From NCBI GenBank assembly GCA_937997355.1, contig CALKTZ010000622.1, positions 1 to 9,881 of the forward strand: 9,881 bases of DNA, given 5' to 3'. The stretch comes from an uncultured Planctomycetales bacterium (lineage in GTDB: Bacteria > Planctomycetota > Planctomycetia > Isosphaerales > Isosphaeraceae). A program made the translations under genes and the position numbers. The notes below the pieces were generated by a model. It searched no databases and was not told where the DNA came from. It saw only the letters and a program-made list of their open reading frames with translations. Each line of letters starts with the position of its first letter. The stretch's first letter is position 1. Below, piece after piece: positions 1-7,547 of this stretch.

Positions 1-2520
1 ATCGGGGAGCAGCTTCGGCGAGACCTTCGCGCCGGGAGCCACGACGGGTGTCAGCAGTTTGATGACCTCGGCGTGATCGTGGGCCGCGTTGGCCGATTCC
101 GCCAGATTGAAACGCGCCTCCGACGCATGATCGCCTTCGGGGAATTCCTTGAGGAGCCGGGCGAAGACCTTGTCGGATTCCCAGATCTTGCCGGCATCCA
201 CCAGCGACCAGCCCCACTCGGCGAGCAGGGCGTCGAGCGCCACACCCGAAGCGACCACGCGATCACGCCGATCGGGATCTTCGATCAGGCTCTCGTAAGT
301 CTTCGAAGCCTCGCCCGGCTTGCCGAGAGCCGCTTGCAATCGGGCGAGGGCCAGGATCGCCCGAGGAGCCTGCGCCGACTTCTCGTAGCGGGTCGCCAGC
401 TTCGCGTAGGCTTCGAGCGCCTGATCGTTCCGCCCGGCGGCCTCCAGGGAACGTCCTCGGGCCAGCGCAAGCTCGGGGGCCGAAGGCTCATCGGGGGCGC
501 CTTCGATCGCGAGGGCGAACGCGGCGGCGGCCTCCACAGGTTTCTTGAGATTCCAAAAGGCCTGCCCCAGGCCGGTTTGAATCCGGACCTGCTGCTTGGA
601 ATCGGCATCCTGCGCAAGCGATTGGAATTGGGCCGCCGCCAGCTCGAATTGCTTGGCGGCGAGCGCGGCTTCCGCAAGCCGAAGCCTTGACGACGGTAAG
701 TTCACACTTTGCGGAAATTGCTTCGCCAACTGGTCCATGGCCTTGGCGGCGGCGTCTAGCTCGTTGAGCCCGATCCGGGCCGCGACGAGATGCGCCAGGG
801 CAACATCAGCAATCTCTCCGGTCGGGTTTGCTTTGAGGTAAGCTTCGAGGGGCTCGATCGCTTCGCGAAACTCGCCCGCCTCGACCATGGTCTGGCCGAC
901 GAGAAACTGTGCATCCGCGGTGATCGCGTCGGCACCGTTGACGGGTTGCCCAACCCCAGGCATCGGCGACTTTGCGAGGATGGCGAACAGGGCGGCGGCC
1001 TTTTCTTTATCGCCACTCTCCCGATAGGCCAGGGCTAACTCGTAGCGAGCATCGCGAAGGAGTTCCGGAGGCAACCGGAGAGCCGAGGCATCCTTCGAAT
1101 CGGCTCCCTGACCAGGATCGCCGACCAATGTTTCCAGGATCGGGATGGCGTCCTGAGGGTGCTTGTCGCCTCGCAAGGCGCGGGCCTCGATCAGGCGGAC
1201 TTCCGAGCCGGCAGCGCTTTTAGGGAAGGCGGCCGCGAATGATTTCGTCAACTTCTGGATTGCGGCGAAATCTCGGTCCTTGGCGGTGTCGGCCAGCTTG
1301 ATCGCCCGCAGCATCGCCGGTTCGGCCCACGGGTCGCCCGGCGCGATCTCGGCCACCTGAACGAAGCGATTCCGGGCGTCGTCGAGGCGGTCCAGGCGGA
1401 CGAGCGCCTCGGCGAGCCGAAACACCAGCGAGGGCTTGAGGGAAGAATCGGGGAACCGCTTGATCGCCGCTTCGAGCCCATCCACGGCCTCTTGATTCTT
1501 CTTCTGCTCGAGTTGGATCGTCGCGAGCGTGAGGGCCGCCTGAGGCCCCAGCGATTGCGCCGGGTCGTCGGCGAGGGCCTTCAAGGGGGCGATCGCCTCT
1601 TCCGGTCGCTTCGCCTGAACCAATGACTCGGCGGTGCGGAGGTCGGCCTCGGGGCGAAGTTGGCTGTTGGGAGACTCTCGTTTCAGGGTCGCGTACGCCT
1701 GGATCGCCTCGTCGAAGCGAGACGCCGCCTGGTGGATGGAACCGATCTGCAACCAGGCGCGGTCGACCCAATCTCGCTTTCCGGTCTTCGCCAGTTCCTC
1801 CAGGACCTTGAGTGCCTCGTCGGCTTGATTCAAGCCGGCCAAGGATCGCCCCAGGCCATAACGCGTCCGATCGAGGAGCGGCCCGTGGGGAAAGGCCGAG
1901 AGACCCGTTTCGTAAGCCCGTTTCGCCGCCGGGAGATCCTTGACCGCGTAGCAGACATCCCCGAGGTAGGTCCAGGCGGTCTCCAGGTTGGGATGCGTGT
2001 CGTCCCCCTGGGTGAATTGCTCCAGGGCACGGCGTGATTCCGCGAGATTTCCCAGCAAATAACTGACTTCCCCGAGCCGATACCAGGCCGATCGCGCCCG
2101 TGGATGCTCCGGCGCATCGGCCAGGAATTTCCGGAATTCCGCCTGCGCCTCGGCATACCGCTTCTGAAAGAGCTGGGCGTTCGCCAGCCCGAAGCGCGCA
2201 TTGTTGGCGTCTTCCGCCGATGGTTTCGAATTCAGGAATCGCCCGTATTCCTCGGCCGCGAGCGCGAATTGCCGTTGCCGGAACAGCCCGTTGGCAAAGT
2301 TCAGCTCCTCGGGGATCCGCCGGTCGGCCCCCTGGGATCTGGCCCCGTTCTCTCTCGCGTTCGCGGCCGAAGTCCGACTGTCCGACTCCTGCCCCGGCGC
2401 CTCTCCGACCAGGGCCCCGGCAATCATCACGGCCACCCCGAAATGCGCGACCGCCTCAATCAATTTCCGGACGGGTTCCCATCCTCGACCTTCGGCGCGG
2501 GGCGATGAGTCTTCAGGCAT
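1..2520 (-). CDS. Large TPR-repeat protein, envelope-associated (C-terminus outside window)
   Basis: One uninterrupted frame of 840 codons runs from an ATG at 2520 to the left edge, so the 3' end is missing. The start is well supported: AAAGGAG lies 9 nt upstream. Residues 19-40 are hydrophobic (core VAHFGVAVMIAGALVG), an uncleaved signal-anchor or a signal peptide with an unusually long polar front; residues 41-70 are a polar linker. From about residue 71 to the end the protein consists of helical-hairpin repeats of roughly 33-37 residues with the TPR pattern (small residues at positions 8 and 20, often a Pro at 32). Examples are 71-100 (NFANGLFRQRQFALAAEEY), 144-176, 253-285, 486-519, 609-639 and 682-713; I estimate at least 15 units. 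TPR arrays are protein-protein scaffolds, and similar bacterial ones (TPR_6/TPR_16, YbgF/BamD-like) act in the periplasm or at the membrane. I see no enzymatic domain in this part. The partner is unknown, and a C-terminal domain could lie outside. Confidence 0.9.
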   Translation of the reverse strand, partial: MPEDSSPRAEGRGWEPVRKLIEAVAHFGVAVMIAGALVGEAPGQESDSRTSAANARENGARSQGADRRIPEELNFANGLFRQRQFALAAEEYGRFLNSKPSAEDANNARFGLANAQLFQKRYAEAQAEFRKFLADAPEHPRARSAWYRLGEVSYLLGNLAESRRALEQFTQGDDTHPNLETAWTYLGDVCYAVKDLPAAKRAYETGLSAFPHGPLLDRTRYGLGRSLAGLNQADEALKVLEELAKTGKRDWVDRAWLQIGSIHQAASRFDEAIQAYATLKRESPNSQLRPEADLRTAESLVQAKRPEEAIAPLKALADDPAQSLGPQAALTLATIQLEQKKNQEAVDGLEAAIKRFPDSSLKPSLVFRLAEALVRLDRLDDARNRFVQVAEIAPGDPWAEPAMLRAIKLADTAKDRDFAAIQKLTKSFAAAFPKSAAGSEVRLIEARALRGDKHPQDAIPILETLVGDPGQGADSKDASALRLPPELLRDARYELALAYRESGDKEKAAALFAILAKSPMPGVGQPVNGADAITADAQFLVGQTMVEAGEFREAIEPLEAYLKANPTGEIADVALAHLVAARIGLNELDAAAKAMDQLAKQFPQSVNLPSSRLRLAEAALAAKQFELAAAQFQSLAQDADSKQQVRIQTGLGQAFWNLKKPVEAAAAFALAIEGAPDEPSAPELALARGRSLEAAGRNDQALEAYAKLATRYEKSAQAPRAILALARLQAALGKPGEASKTYESLIEDPDRRDRVVASGVALDALLAEWGWSLVDAGKIWESDKVFARLLKEFPEGDHASEARFNLAESANAAHDHAEVIKLLTPVVAPGAKVSPKLLPD

Positions 2521-2908
2521 GTGTCGATCTCCTTTGATGGTCCCCATCAGGTCGAGTCTCCGTATCGATCGACCGTCTCATCGCGCCCTACGCTCGATTG
2601 TCCCCTCAGCGGTTCAAGCCTCGGCGTCCCCTTCAGTGTAAAAATCGACCGACTCCGCCGTCGAATGAGAAATTCCCGAGTCGGGTTTTTGTGATTGTGC
2701 GGCCTGGCTCACAAATTCCAATCCTGATGGCCGCAAAACAAGTCCGTCATCCGAATCTCATCCTGATTTTTCGAAGACCCGGCCGGGAATCAGACTTGCT
2801 GAACCTTTTTTTGCTCAGAATGGTAACTTGCCCCTAGGCGCGACAACAAAGTCGATTTAATCTACTAAAAATTCGCAGAACTCCCAAAACTCGCAATCGA
2901 TGATCTTG

Positions 2909-2914
2909 TATAGT
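2909..2914 (+). promoter_or_regulatory. Candidate -10 box for the secreted repeat protein
   Basis: TATAGT matches the sigma-70 consensus TATAAT at 5 of 6 bases and lies in the most AT-rich part of the intergenic region. No good -35 box sits 16-18 bp upstream. If it is used, transcription would begin near 2921 and give a leader of about 80 nt that carries the stem-loops at 2929-2978. The call rests on one hexamer. Confidence 0.3.
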
Positions 2915-2928
2915 TAGAGCGAGCCAAG

Positions 2929-2978
2929 CCGGTGCGGTTCTTGCGGCACCGGAAATCTGGTCGAGTGTGACTTCCAGA
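2929..2978 (+). promoter_or_regulatory. Two consecutive leader stem-loops before the secreted repeat protein
   Basis: The first is a perfect 7-bp stem: CCGGTGC at 2929-2935 pairs with GCACCGG at 2946-2952 around a 10-nt loop. The second is TCTGG at 2956-2960 paired with CCAGA at 2974-2978, with a possible inner GTC/GAC. The ribosome binding site (GGAG, 2990-2993) lies 12 nt after the second stem and stays free. I see no T-run, so this is not a terminator. It could stabilise the 5' end of the mRNA or bind a regulator. Confidence 0.4.
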
Positions 2979-3002
2979 CCCACCTACATGGAGATGTTTC
3001 CG

Positions 3003-3704
3003 ATGAAGTTTGCCCGCGTTCTGGGTGCATCGACCGCAGCATTGAGCCTCGCTGCGACTGTTCATGCACAAGTTCCGTCCGCCCAAGTTCCATCCAAGGT
3101 CGTCCCGGCTGCCCAGGCACCGTCCAAGGTCACTCCGGTGGCTCAGGCCCCGGCTGCTCCGAGCAAGGTCGCGCCCGCTCCGCAGGCCCCGTCCAAGGTC
3201 ACTCCGGTCGCCCAGGCGCCGGCCGCCCCGTCCAAGGTCGCTCCGGCACCGCAGGCGCCTTCCAAGTCTGTCCCGGTTGTTCAGATGGTTCCGGTCGCAC
3301 CCACCAAGGTCGCTCCGGCACCGCAGGCGCCGAGCAAGGTCGCCCCGGTCGCCCAGGCGCCGGCCGCCCCGTCCAAGGTCGCTCCGGCACCGCAAGCGCC
3401 TTCCAAGGTTGCGCCGGCCCCGCAGGCTCCGTCCAAGGTGGCACCTGTGGCCCAGGCCCCGGTCGCACCGAGCAAGGTCGTCCCGGCCCCGCAGGCGCCT
3501 GCTAAGGTCGCACCGGCCGCCCAAGCGCCGTCGTATAGTGTTGCTCCGGCCGCTCCCGCGAAGGCTGCCGCTCCGGCTGCCCCGGGCGCTCCTTCGGTCT
3601 CGATCGACGTGGCACCCCCGCCGCCGCCCGCTGCCCCGGCTGCTCCGGCGGTTCCCGCCGCCCCGACCATCCCGCCCGCCCCCTCGATCCCGGGTGTCAA
3701 GTAA
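3003..3704 (+). CDS. Secreted Ala/Pro/Lys-rich repeat protein
   Basis: 233 residues from the ATG at 3003. This start has GGAG 9 nt upstream and gives a textbook signal peptide: MKFAR, hydrophobic residues 6-19, and a cleavage site after VHA (residues 20-22). An upstream in-frame GTG at 2967 would spoil it. The mature chain is a low-complexity array (residues 39-176) of two alternating units, a 10-mer of the type APSKVAPAPQ and a 13-mer of the type APSKVAPVAQAPA, so that one lysine recurs every 10 or 13 residues. The C-terminal part (179-233) is richer in Ala and Pro, with a run of five Pro at 205-209. I count 15 Lys against one acidic residue (D202) after the signal peptide, one Tyr, and no Cys or Trp. 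It should be an extended, polycationic exported protein. I do not recognise a family. A structural spacer, a cell-surface component or a binder of an anionic polymer are all possible. It is its own transcription unit, ended by the terminator at 3754-3798. Confidence 0.85.
   Translation: MKFARVLGASTAALSLAATVHAQVPSAQVPSKVVPAAQAPSKVTPVAQAPAAPSKVAPAPQAPSKVTPVAQAPAAPSKVAPAPQAPSKSVPVVQMVPVAPTKVAPAPQAPSKVAPVAQAPAAPSKVAPAPQAPSKVAPAPQAPSKVAPVAQAPVAPSKVVPAPQAPAKVAPAAQAPSYSVAPAAPAKAAAPAAPGAPSVSIDVAPPPPPAAPAAPAVPAAPTIPPAPSIPGVK
3117..3530 (+). repeat. In-frame tandem repeats, 30-bp and 39-bp units alternating
   Basis: Within the secreted protein, APSK-type units start at residues 39, 52, 62, 75, 85, 99, 109, 122, 132, 142, 155 and 165. 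Spacing is mostly 10 or 13 residues, so a 69-bp (23-residue) higher-order period is visible at DNA level. Near-identical segments begin at the lysine codons at 3234, 3306 and 3375. One unit (residues 89-101, with VVQMVPV) breaks the rule. Many copies differ at silent third positions, so the array is not freshly duplicated. Confidence 0.85.
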
Positions 3705-3753
3705 GACTCATTCGACTCCGATTCCAAAAGCTCAATCGAGACAGAGAATTGCG

Positions 3754-3798
3754 ATCCCTGGCCCATCCATTACGTTGGATACGGCCAGGGATTTTTTT
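3754..3798 (+). terminator. Rho-independent terminator of the secreted repeat gene
   Basis: ATCCCTGGCC (3754-3763) is perfectly complementary to GGCCAGGGAT (3783-3792). A further 5-bp inner stem, ATCCA/TGGAT (3765-3769 and 3776-3780), closes a 6-nt loop. Seven T follow at 3792-3798. It lies 50 nt after the stop codon at 3702-3704, as expected for the end of this single-gene unit. Confidence 0.93.
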
Positions 3799-4211
3799 CT
3801 GACTTTTTCCCGCCACTTTCAACATCATCCCTCCCACGACGAAGACCCGTTCGAGGCGTTTGTAGACACTCGCACCGAGAGCAGCCAACAATTCGCCCCG
3901 ATGAATTCCTTGGCAGACCGCGGCGATTTCATTGACTACGACGATCAATCAAGACTCGACGAAAATGTCGATTTTGCTAAGATCGTGTTGTTCTGTACCG
4001 GTAAGGTCGAAATCCGCGATCGAGTGTTCTCATTCCTTGATGGGATTCGAGGGCCTCGTTTCGAGTCAGTGCTGGTGATCCTTTGTTGTCGATATTCCCG
4101 TCGGCGCATCTTGGGAGTGCACCAACGCGGGAAAAGCCTTTTCGCCGCTCGCGATTCCGGCGGCTCGGCCGGATCCATCGCCGCCAAATCACTCATTTCT
4201 CGAGGTTCCTG
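3799..4211. other. Intergenic region before the exporter operon, no convincing gene
   Basis: About 410 bp between the terminator and the membrane-fusion gene. It should carry the exporter promoter. The best candidate is an extended -10-like TGCTAAGAT at 3975-3983, with TCGACG (4 of 6 to the -35 consensus) at 3956-3961 and a 16-bp gap. The same place holds a small inverted repeat, TCGAC/GTCGA (3956-3960 and 3967-3971). A TTG-started minus-strand frame at 3697-3948 has no ribosome binding site and reads through the terminator, so it is not called. Confidence 0.55.
3956..3983 (+). promoter_or_regulatory. Weak candidate promoter for the exporter operon
   Basis: TCGACG at 3956-3961 and TAAGAT at 3978-3983, separated by 16 bp, with TG one base before the -10. 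Each hexamer matches consensus at only 4 of 6 positions. It would leave a leader of over 200 nt before the start at 4212. Another -35-like hexamer, TTGACT at 3932-3937, has no partner at the right distance. Confidence 0.2.
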
Positions 4212-5504
4212 ATGGCGACCAGCCTTCGCGAAGAACTCGCCTCGCTCAAGATCGATCGTTCCGAGAAGGAACGCGGCGGGCGCTCTCGGCCCGGTCCTTC
4301 CGGCCCTCGGCGACGGAGAGGGGTGGGCTGGATTCGAATCCTCTCCTGGATGTTGTGGCTGATCCCCCTGGGAATACTCGGAGTCGCGGGGGGCGTCGCC
4401 TATCGCCAGTACGATCAGATCCGGTCGCGCCCGGAGGTGACAGTCGGCTTGGTCCAGAAGATGACGACCGGCGAGGCGGAAAAGCTGCTCAGCGCCAAGG
4501 GTTACTTGATTTCTCGATATCGCGCGATGATCGGGACCAAGCTCGCCGGCCGGGTGGAAAAGATGCTGGTCGAGGAGGGGAAGAAGGTCAAGAAGGGGGA
4601 TACGCTGGCGGTCATCGAGCACAACGACCTCAAGGCGATGCTCGCGTCGCGCGAAGCTCAATTGCTGAAAACCCAGGCCGAGCTTGAGGAAGCCCAGGCC
4701 GAGGCCTGGGAGAAGGACCGGGAGGAACGGCGGTCCACCCGCCTCAATAACCAGAAAATGGCGACCCTGGAAGAAGCGGAGAAGGCCCAGGCGGCCAAGA
4801 AGAAGGCCGATGCGCGGGTCGCAGCCCTGGAAGCCAGCCTCAAGCTTTGCCAGGCCGGTATCAACGAAATGAAGGCGACCATCGAGACGATGCACCTCTA
4901 TGCCCCGTTCGACGGAACGGTCGTCGAGAAGCAGGGGGAAGAAGGGGAAATCATCTCGCCCATGGCCATGAGTTCGTCGCTGGGCAGGTCGTCGGTCGTC
5001 ACCATCGCAAACCTCGGCAAGATGGATGTCGAGACCGATGTCTCGGAGAACCTCCTTTCCCGGATCGACATCGGCCAGCCCGCCGAGGTCTCCGTCAGCG
5101 CGGTACCGGATAAGCGCTATCACGGCCGACTCCGCCAGATCCTCCCCTATGGCGATCGGACGCGGGGAACCGTGAAGGTGAAGGTCGAAATCCTCGACCC
5201 CGACGACAAGCTCTTTCCCGAGCTTGCCGCGACGGTCCACTTCCTGCCTAACAAATCCTCTCACCAGGCGGACGCGAATAAAGCTCATCTGTTCGTCCCG
5301 AAGCTGGCCGTCTTCCAGGAGAACGGCCACGACCAGGTCTGGGTCCTCGGGCCGAAGGACCGGATCTCCAAGCGCCAGGTCGAGGTAGCGATGACGACCG
5401 ATGCCCTTGCCCGTGTGGAGGAGGGGCTTTCCACGGGGGACACGGTCATTCTCAATCCCCCGAAGACCCTTCGCGACGGGGAGACCGTGCGGGTCGCGCA
5501 ATGA
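4212..5504 (+). CDS. Membrane-fusion (periplasmic adaptor) protein, HlyD/MacA-like
   Basis: 430 residues from the ATG at 4212, with GAGG 6 nt upstream. The frame stays open to 4083, but the added N-terminus is junk-like and lacks a ribosome binding site. The order is that of an adaptor of an ABC exporter. A basic cytoplasmic tail (1-40, with RRRRG) is followed by one transmembrane anchor at about 41-64. The first half of the lipoyl-like barrel-sandwich is at about 105-139 (GTKLAGRVEKMLVEEGKKV, then GDTLAVIEHND). A charged alpha-helical hairpin spans about 140-222, and the second lipoyl half 231-250 (APFDGTVVEKQGEEGEIIS). A beta-barrel follows at about 262-345 and a membrane-proximal domain at about 355-430. 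Such proteins bridge an inner-membrane ABC transporter to an outer-membrane channel and gate the cargo. It has no lipobox and is anchored by its helix. It is followed by its ATPase and two permeases. No TolC-like gene is present here. Confidence 0.92.
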   Translation: MATSLREELASLKIDRSEKERGGRSRPGPSGPRRRRGVGWIRILSWMLWLIPLGILGVAGGVAYRQYDQIRSRPEVTVGLVQKMTTGEAEKLLSAKGYLISRYRAMIGTKLAGRVEKMLVEEGKKVKKGDTLAVIEHNDLKAMLASREAQLLKTQAELEEAQAEAWEKDREERRSTRLNNQKMATLEEAEKAQAAKKKADARVAALEASLKLCQAGINEMKATIETMHLYAPFDGTVVEKQGEEGEIISPMAMSSSLGRSSVVTIANLGKMDVETDVSENLLSRIDIGQPAEVSVSAVPDKRYHGRLRQILPYGDRTRGTVKVKVEILDPDDKLFPELAATVHFLPNKSSHQADANKAHLFVPKLAVFQENGHDQVWVLGPKDRISKRQVEVAMTTDALARVEEGLSTGDTVILNPPKTLRDGETVRVAQ

Positions 5505-5527
5505 ACCCGATCCGAGAGCAAACGCCC

Positions 5528-5555
5528 GGAATCTCGGAAGATTCCTCGGAATCTT
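5528..5555 (+). promoter_or_regulatory. Overlapping inverted repeats between adaptor and ATPase genes
   Basis: GGAATCT (5528-5534) and AGATTCC (5539-5545) form a 7-bp stem with loop CGGA. The same middle arm, as AAGATTC (5538-5544), also pairs with GAATCTT (5549-5555) around loop CTCG. Only one of the two hairpins can form at a time. At DNA level, GGAATCT occurs twice exactly 20 bp apart (5528 and 5548) with one inverted copy between, as in an operator with three half-sites. No T-run follows, so a simple terminator is unlikely. It may regulate or process the mRNA between the adaptor and the rest of the operon. Confidence 0.45.
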
Positions 5556-5626
5556 GAATCGATAACCGCGCACTTCAGGCAACGCCGAACTCCCGGATGA
5601 ATCCGCCCTGAGAGGAGGGGCACGAC

Positions 5627-6343
5627 ATGAGCCAGACCGCCTCGATCGAATTGCAAGGCGTCGATAAGGAATATCGCCGCGACGATTTCAAGATCCCCGT
5701 CCTCACCGGGCTCGACCTCACGGTGGCCGAGGGGGAATTCCTGGCGCTGATGGGTCCGTCGGGGTCGGGCAAGACGACCCTCCTGAACCTGATCGCGGGG
5801 CTCGACCGCTCCACGCGCGGCAAGGTGATCGTCCACGGCCAGGACCTGGGTGATCTCTCCGAGGCCGAGATCACCCGCTGGCGTGCCCACAACGTCGGAT
5901 TCATCTTCCAGACCTACAACCTGATCCCGGTCCTCACGGCGTTCGAGAACGTCGAGCTCCCGCTGCTGCTTACCTCGCTTTCGAAGCGCAAACGCCGAGA
6001 TAACGTGATGACCGCGCTCAAGGTGGTGGGGCTCAAGGATCGGGAACATCACTACCCGAGGCAGCTCTCCGGCGGTCAGGAACAGCGCGTCGCCATCGCC
6101 CGGGCGATCGTGACCGATCCCTATCTGCTCGTCGCCGATGAGCCGACAGGTGACCTCGACCGCACCTCGGCGGGGGAAATCCTGGATCTTCTCGAACAGC
6201 TCAACCAGGAGTTCCAGAAGACGATCTTGATGGTGACGCACGACCCCCTCGCGGCGGAACGCGCCAGCCGGACGCTCCACCTCGACAAGGGGCAGCTCGT
6301 CGACGACAAGGTTCGTGAAGCGAGGGTTCCGGCCGCATCATGA
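5627..6343 (+). CDS. ABC transporter ATP-binding protein, LolD/MacB type
   Basis: 238 residues, with a strong ribosome binding site (AGGAGG starting at 5613) just before the ATG. All ATPase motifs are intact: Walker A GPSGSGKT (43-50), Q-loop Gln95 (FIFQTYNLIP), signature LSGGQ (147-151), Walker B LLVADEPTGDLD (167-178, catalytic Glu172) and switch His205 (VTHD). The PTGDLD and QTYNLIP segments and the length are typical of the LolD/MacB/FtsE branch, which powers FtsX-fold permeases without pulling cargo through the membrane. It is cytoplasmic and should pair with the two permeases encoded next. Its stop codon overlaps the start of the first permease (ATGA), so translation is coupled. The signature is followed by EQR instead of the common QQR, a tolerated variation. 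Confidence 0.96.
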   Translation: MSQTASIELQGVDKEYRRDDFKIPVLTGLDLTVAEGEFLALMGPSGSGKTTLLNLIAGLDRSTRGKVIVHGQDLGDLSEAEITRWRAHNVGFIFQTYNLIPVLTAFENVELPLLLTSLSKRKRRDNVMTALKVVGLKDREHHYPRQLSGGQEQRVAIARAIVTDPYLLVADEPTGDLDRTSAGEILDLLEQLNQEFQKTILMVTHDPLAAERASRTLHLDKGQLVDDKVREARVPAAS

Positions 6344-7542
6344 AATACTTCACCTACATCCTCCGGAACGTCCGCAGAAACCCGATCCGATCGATGCTCA
6401 CCATCGCCTCGATGAGCATCTCCCTGTTCCTGATGATGATCCTGCTCTCGTTCTTCGCCATGAACGACGAGTCAACCTCCGCCGCGCGAATCTACAATCG
6501 CATCGTGGTCATGAACGCCAACGGATTCGCCGGCATGTTGCCGATCTCGGATCTCGCGCAAATCAGGGAGATGGACGGCGTCCTCGCCGCGACTCCGTTC
6601 AGCTGGTATGGCGGCAAGTACAAGGACGAGCAGATGCCGTTTGCCCAGTTCGGCATCGATGCCGACACGATCTTCACGATCCTCGACGAATACACCGTCC
6701 CCAAGGACCAGCTCGAAGATTTCAAGAAGAACAAGGACGGCTGCATCATCGGCCGCAAGCTCGCGGAAGACCGCAACCTCAAGGTCGGCGATCCGCTCCC
6801 CCTCAAGGGGGATCTCTTCCCGGTCGACCTCGACCTCTCCATCCGGGGGATTTACGACGGCGACATCAATCGCGACCTCCGGATGTGCTTCTTCCACTGG
6901 GAATATTTCGACGAGGCGCTGAAGCGGACCGCGATGGCGGGGGCCTCGTCCACCTCGTTGGCCGGGGACTCCGGGCGGCGCTCGGGGAATGCCGGCACGA
7001 TCTTCGTGAAGTGCAAGTCGGCGGACGTGATGGCGCCGCTCAGCAGCAAGATCGACGACCACTTCCGCAACAGCGACAACCCGACCCGGACGCAGACCGA
7101 GGAAGCCTTCGGCAAGATGTTCGTCGAGATGATGGGAGATCTCAAGAACACGATCTACTGGATCGGCGGCGCGGTGGTAATCTCGCTCCTGTTCGTCGCC
7201 GGCAACGCCATGGCGATGGCCATGCGCGAGCGGACGACCGAAGTGGCCGTGCTCAAGGCGATCGGCTTCGGCAAGCCACTGGTCCTGTTCCTGATTTTGG
7301 CCGAGGCCGTGATCGTCGCCGGGTTGGGGGGAGTCCTCGGCTCGCTCGGCTGCAAGGCCCTCTGCGACTTCGTCGACGTCGCCCGGTATAGCGGCGGCTT
7401 CCTGCCGTTCTTCTACGTCCCCTGGAACATCGCGCTGACCGGCCTGGCGGTGTCCTTCTTCATCGGGCTGGCCAGTGGCCTGGCTCCCGCGCTCCTGGCG
7501 GCGAATTCTTCGGTGATCAACGGCTTGAGGAAGGTGGTCTGA
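6340..7542 (+). CDS. ABC transporter permease 1, FtsX/MacB fold
   Basis: 400 residues; the ATG overlaps the ATPase stop by 4 bp. The topology is that of MacB-type permeases: a short cytoplasmic amphipathic start (YILRNVRRNPIRS), TM1 at about 19-40, a large periplasmic domain at about 45-270 (MacB_PCD-like), then TM2 at about 272-294, TM3 at about 313-337 and TM4 at about 363-386. The conserved cytoplasmic coupling segment after TM2 is present (RERTTEVAVLKAIGF, 296-310). In this superfamily the periplasmic domains work by mechanotransmission with the adaptor protein. A Gly/Ser-rich patch at 200-219 is probably a flexible loop in the periplasmic domain. It differs clearly from permease 2, so the working pump is likely a heterodimer. 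Confidence 0.94.
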   Translation: MKYFTYILRNVRRNPIRSMLTIASMSISLFLMMILLSFFAMNDESTSAARIYNRIVVMNANGFAGMLPISDLAQIREMDGVLAATPFSWYGGKYKDEQMPFAQFGIDADTIFTILDEYTVPKDQLEDFKKNKDGCIIGRKLAEDRNLKVGDPLPLKGDLFPVDLDLSIRGIYDGDINRDLRMCFFHWEYFDEALKRTAMAGASSTSLAGDSGRRSGNAGTIFVKCKSADVMAPLSSKIDDHFRNSDNPTRTQTEEAFGKMFVEMMGDLKNTIYWIGGAVVISLLFVAGNAMAMAMRERTTEVAVLKAIGFGKPLVLFLILAEAVIVAGLGGVLGSLGCKALCDFVDVARYSGGFLPFFYVPWNIALTGLAVSFFIGLASGLAPALLAANSSVINGLRKVV

Positions 7543-7547
7543 ACCCG

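Larger units (their letters stand above)
2521..3002. other. Divergent intergenic region, no convincing gene
   Basis: This stretch separates the minus-strand TPR gene from the plus-strand secreted repeat protein, so it should hold both promoters. It is less GC-rich than its surroundings, most clearly at 2800-2915. Visible elements are a -10-like TATAGT at 2909-2914, two stem-loops at 2929-2978, and a short CCCG/CGGG inverted repeat at 2675-2685 followed by five T. For the TPR gene I could find only weak promoter matches on the minus strand (for example TACACT at 2640-2635). A 79-codon open frame at 2598-2837 has no ribosome binding site and no recognisable composition, so I do not call it a gene. 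Confidence 0.6.

Noticed and set aside
2675..2690. CCCG-AGT-CGGG hairpin followed by five T, terminator-like
   Set aside because: The stem is only 4 bp and no plus-strand gene ends before it.
2598..2837. 79-codon plus-strand frame in the intergenic region
   Set aside because: It has no ribosome binding site, no domain, and composition like translated non-coding DNA.
3117..3530. Regularly spaced repeats as a possible CRISPR array
   Set aside because: The repeats are in frame, code for APSK-type units inside a protein with a signal peptide, and have no unique spacers.
3697..3948. 83-codon minus-strand frame with a protein-like start (IVVVNEIAAV)
   Set aside because: It starts with TTG directly after a stop codon, has no ribosome binding site and crosses the terminator hairpin. 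I cannot support it as a gene.
3064..4212. 382-codon plus-strand frame overlapping the secreted repeat protein
   Set aside because: It is an Arg/Pro-rich frame-shifted reading of the repeats and runs through the strong terminator and the intergenic region.
3945..5582. 545-codon minus-strand open frame opposite the membrane-fusion gene
   Set aside because: It is the antisense of a well-supported adaptor gene with all its domains in order. Long antisense frames are common in GC-rich DNA, and its translation has no recognisable domain.
5285..6280. 331-codon minus-strand open frame opposite the ATPase
   Set aside because: It lies over Walker A, signature and Walker B motifs of the real gene on the other strand and spans two genes and their gap.
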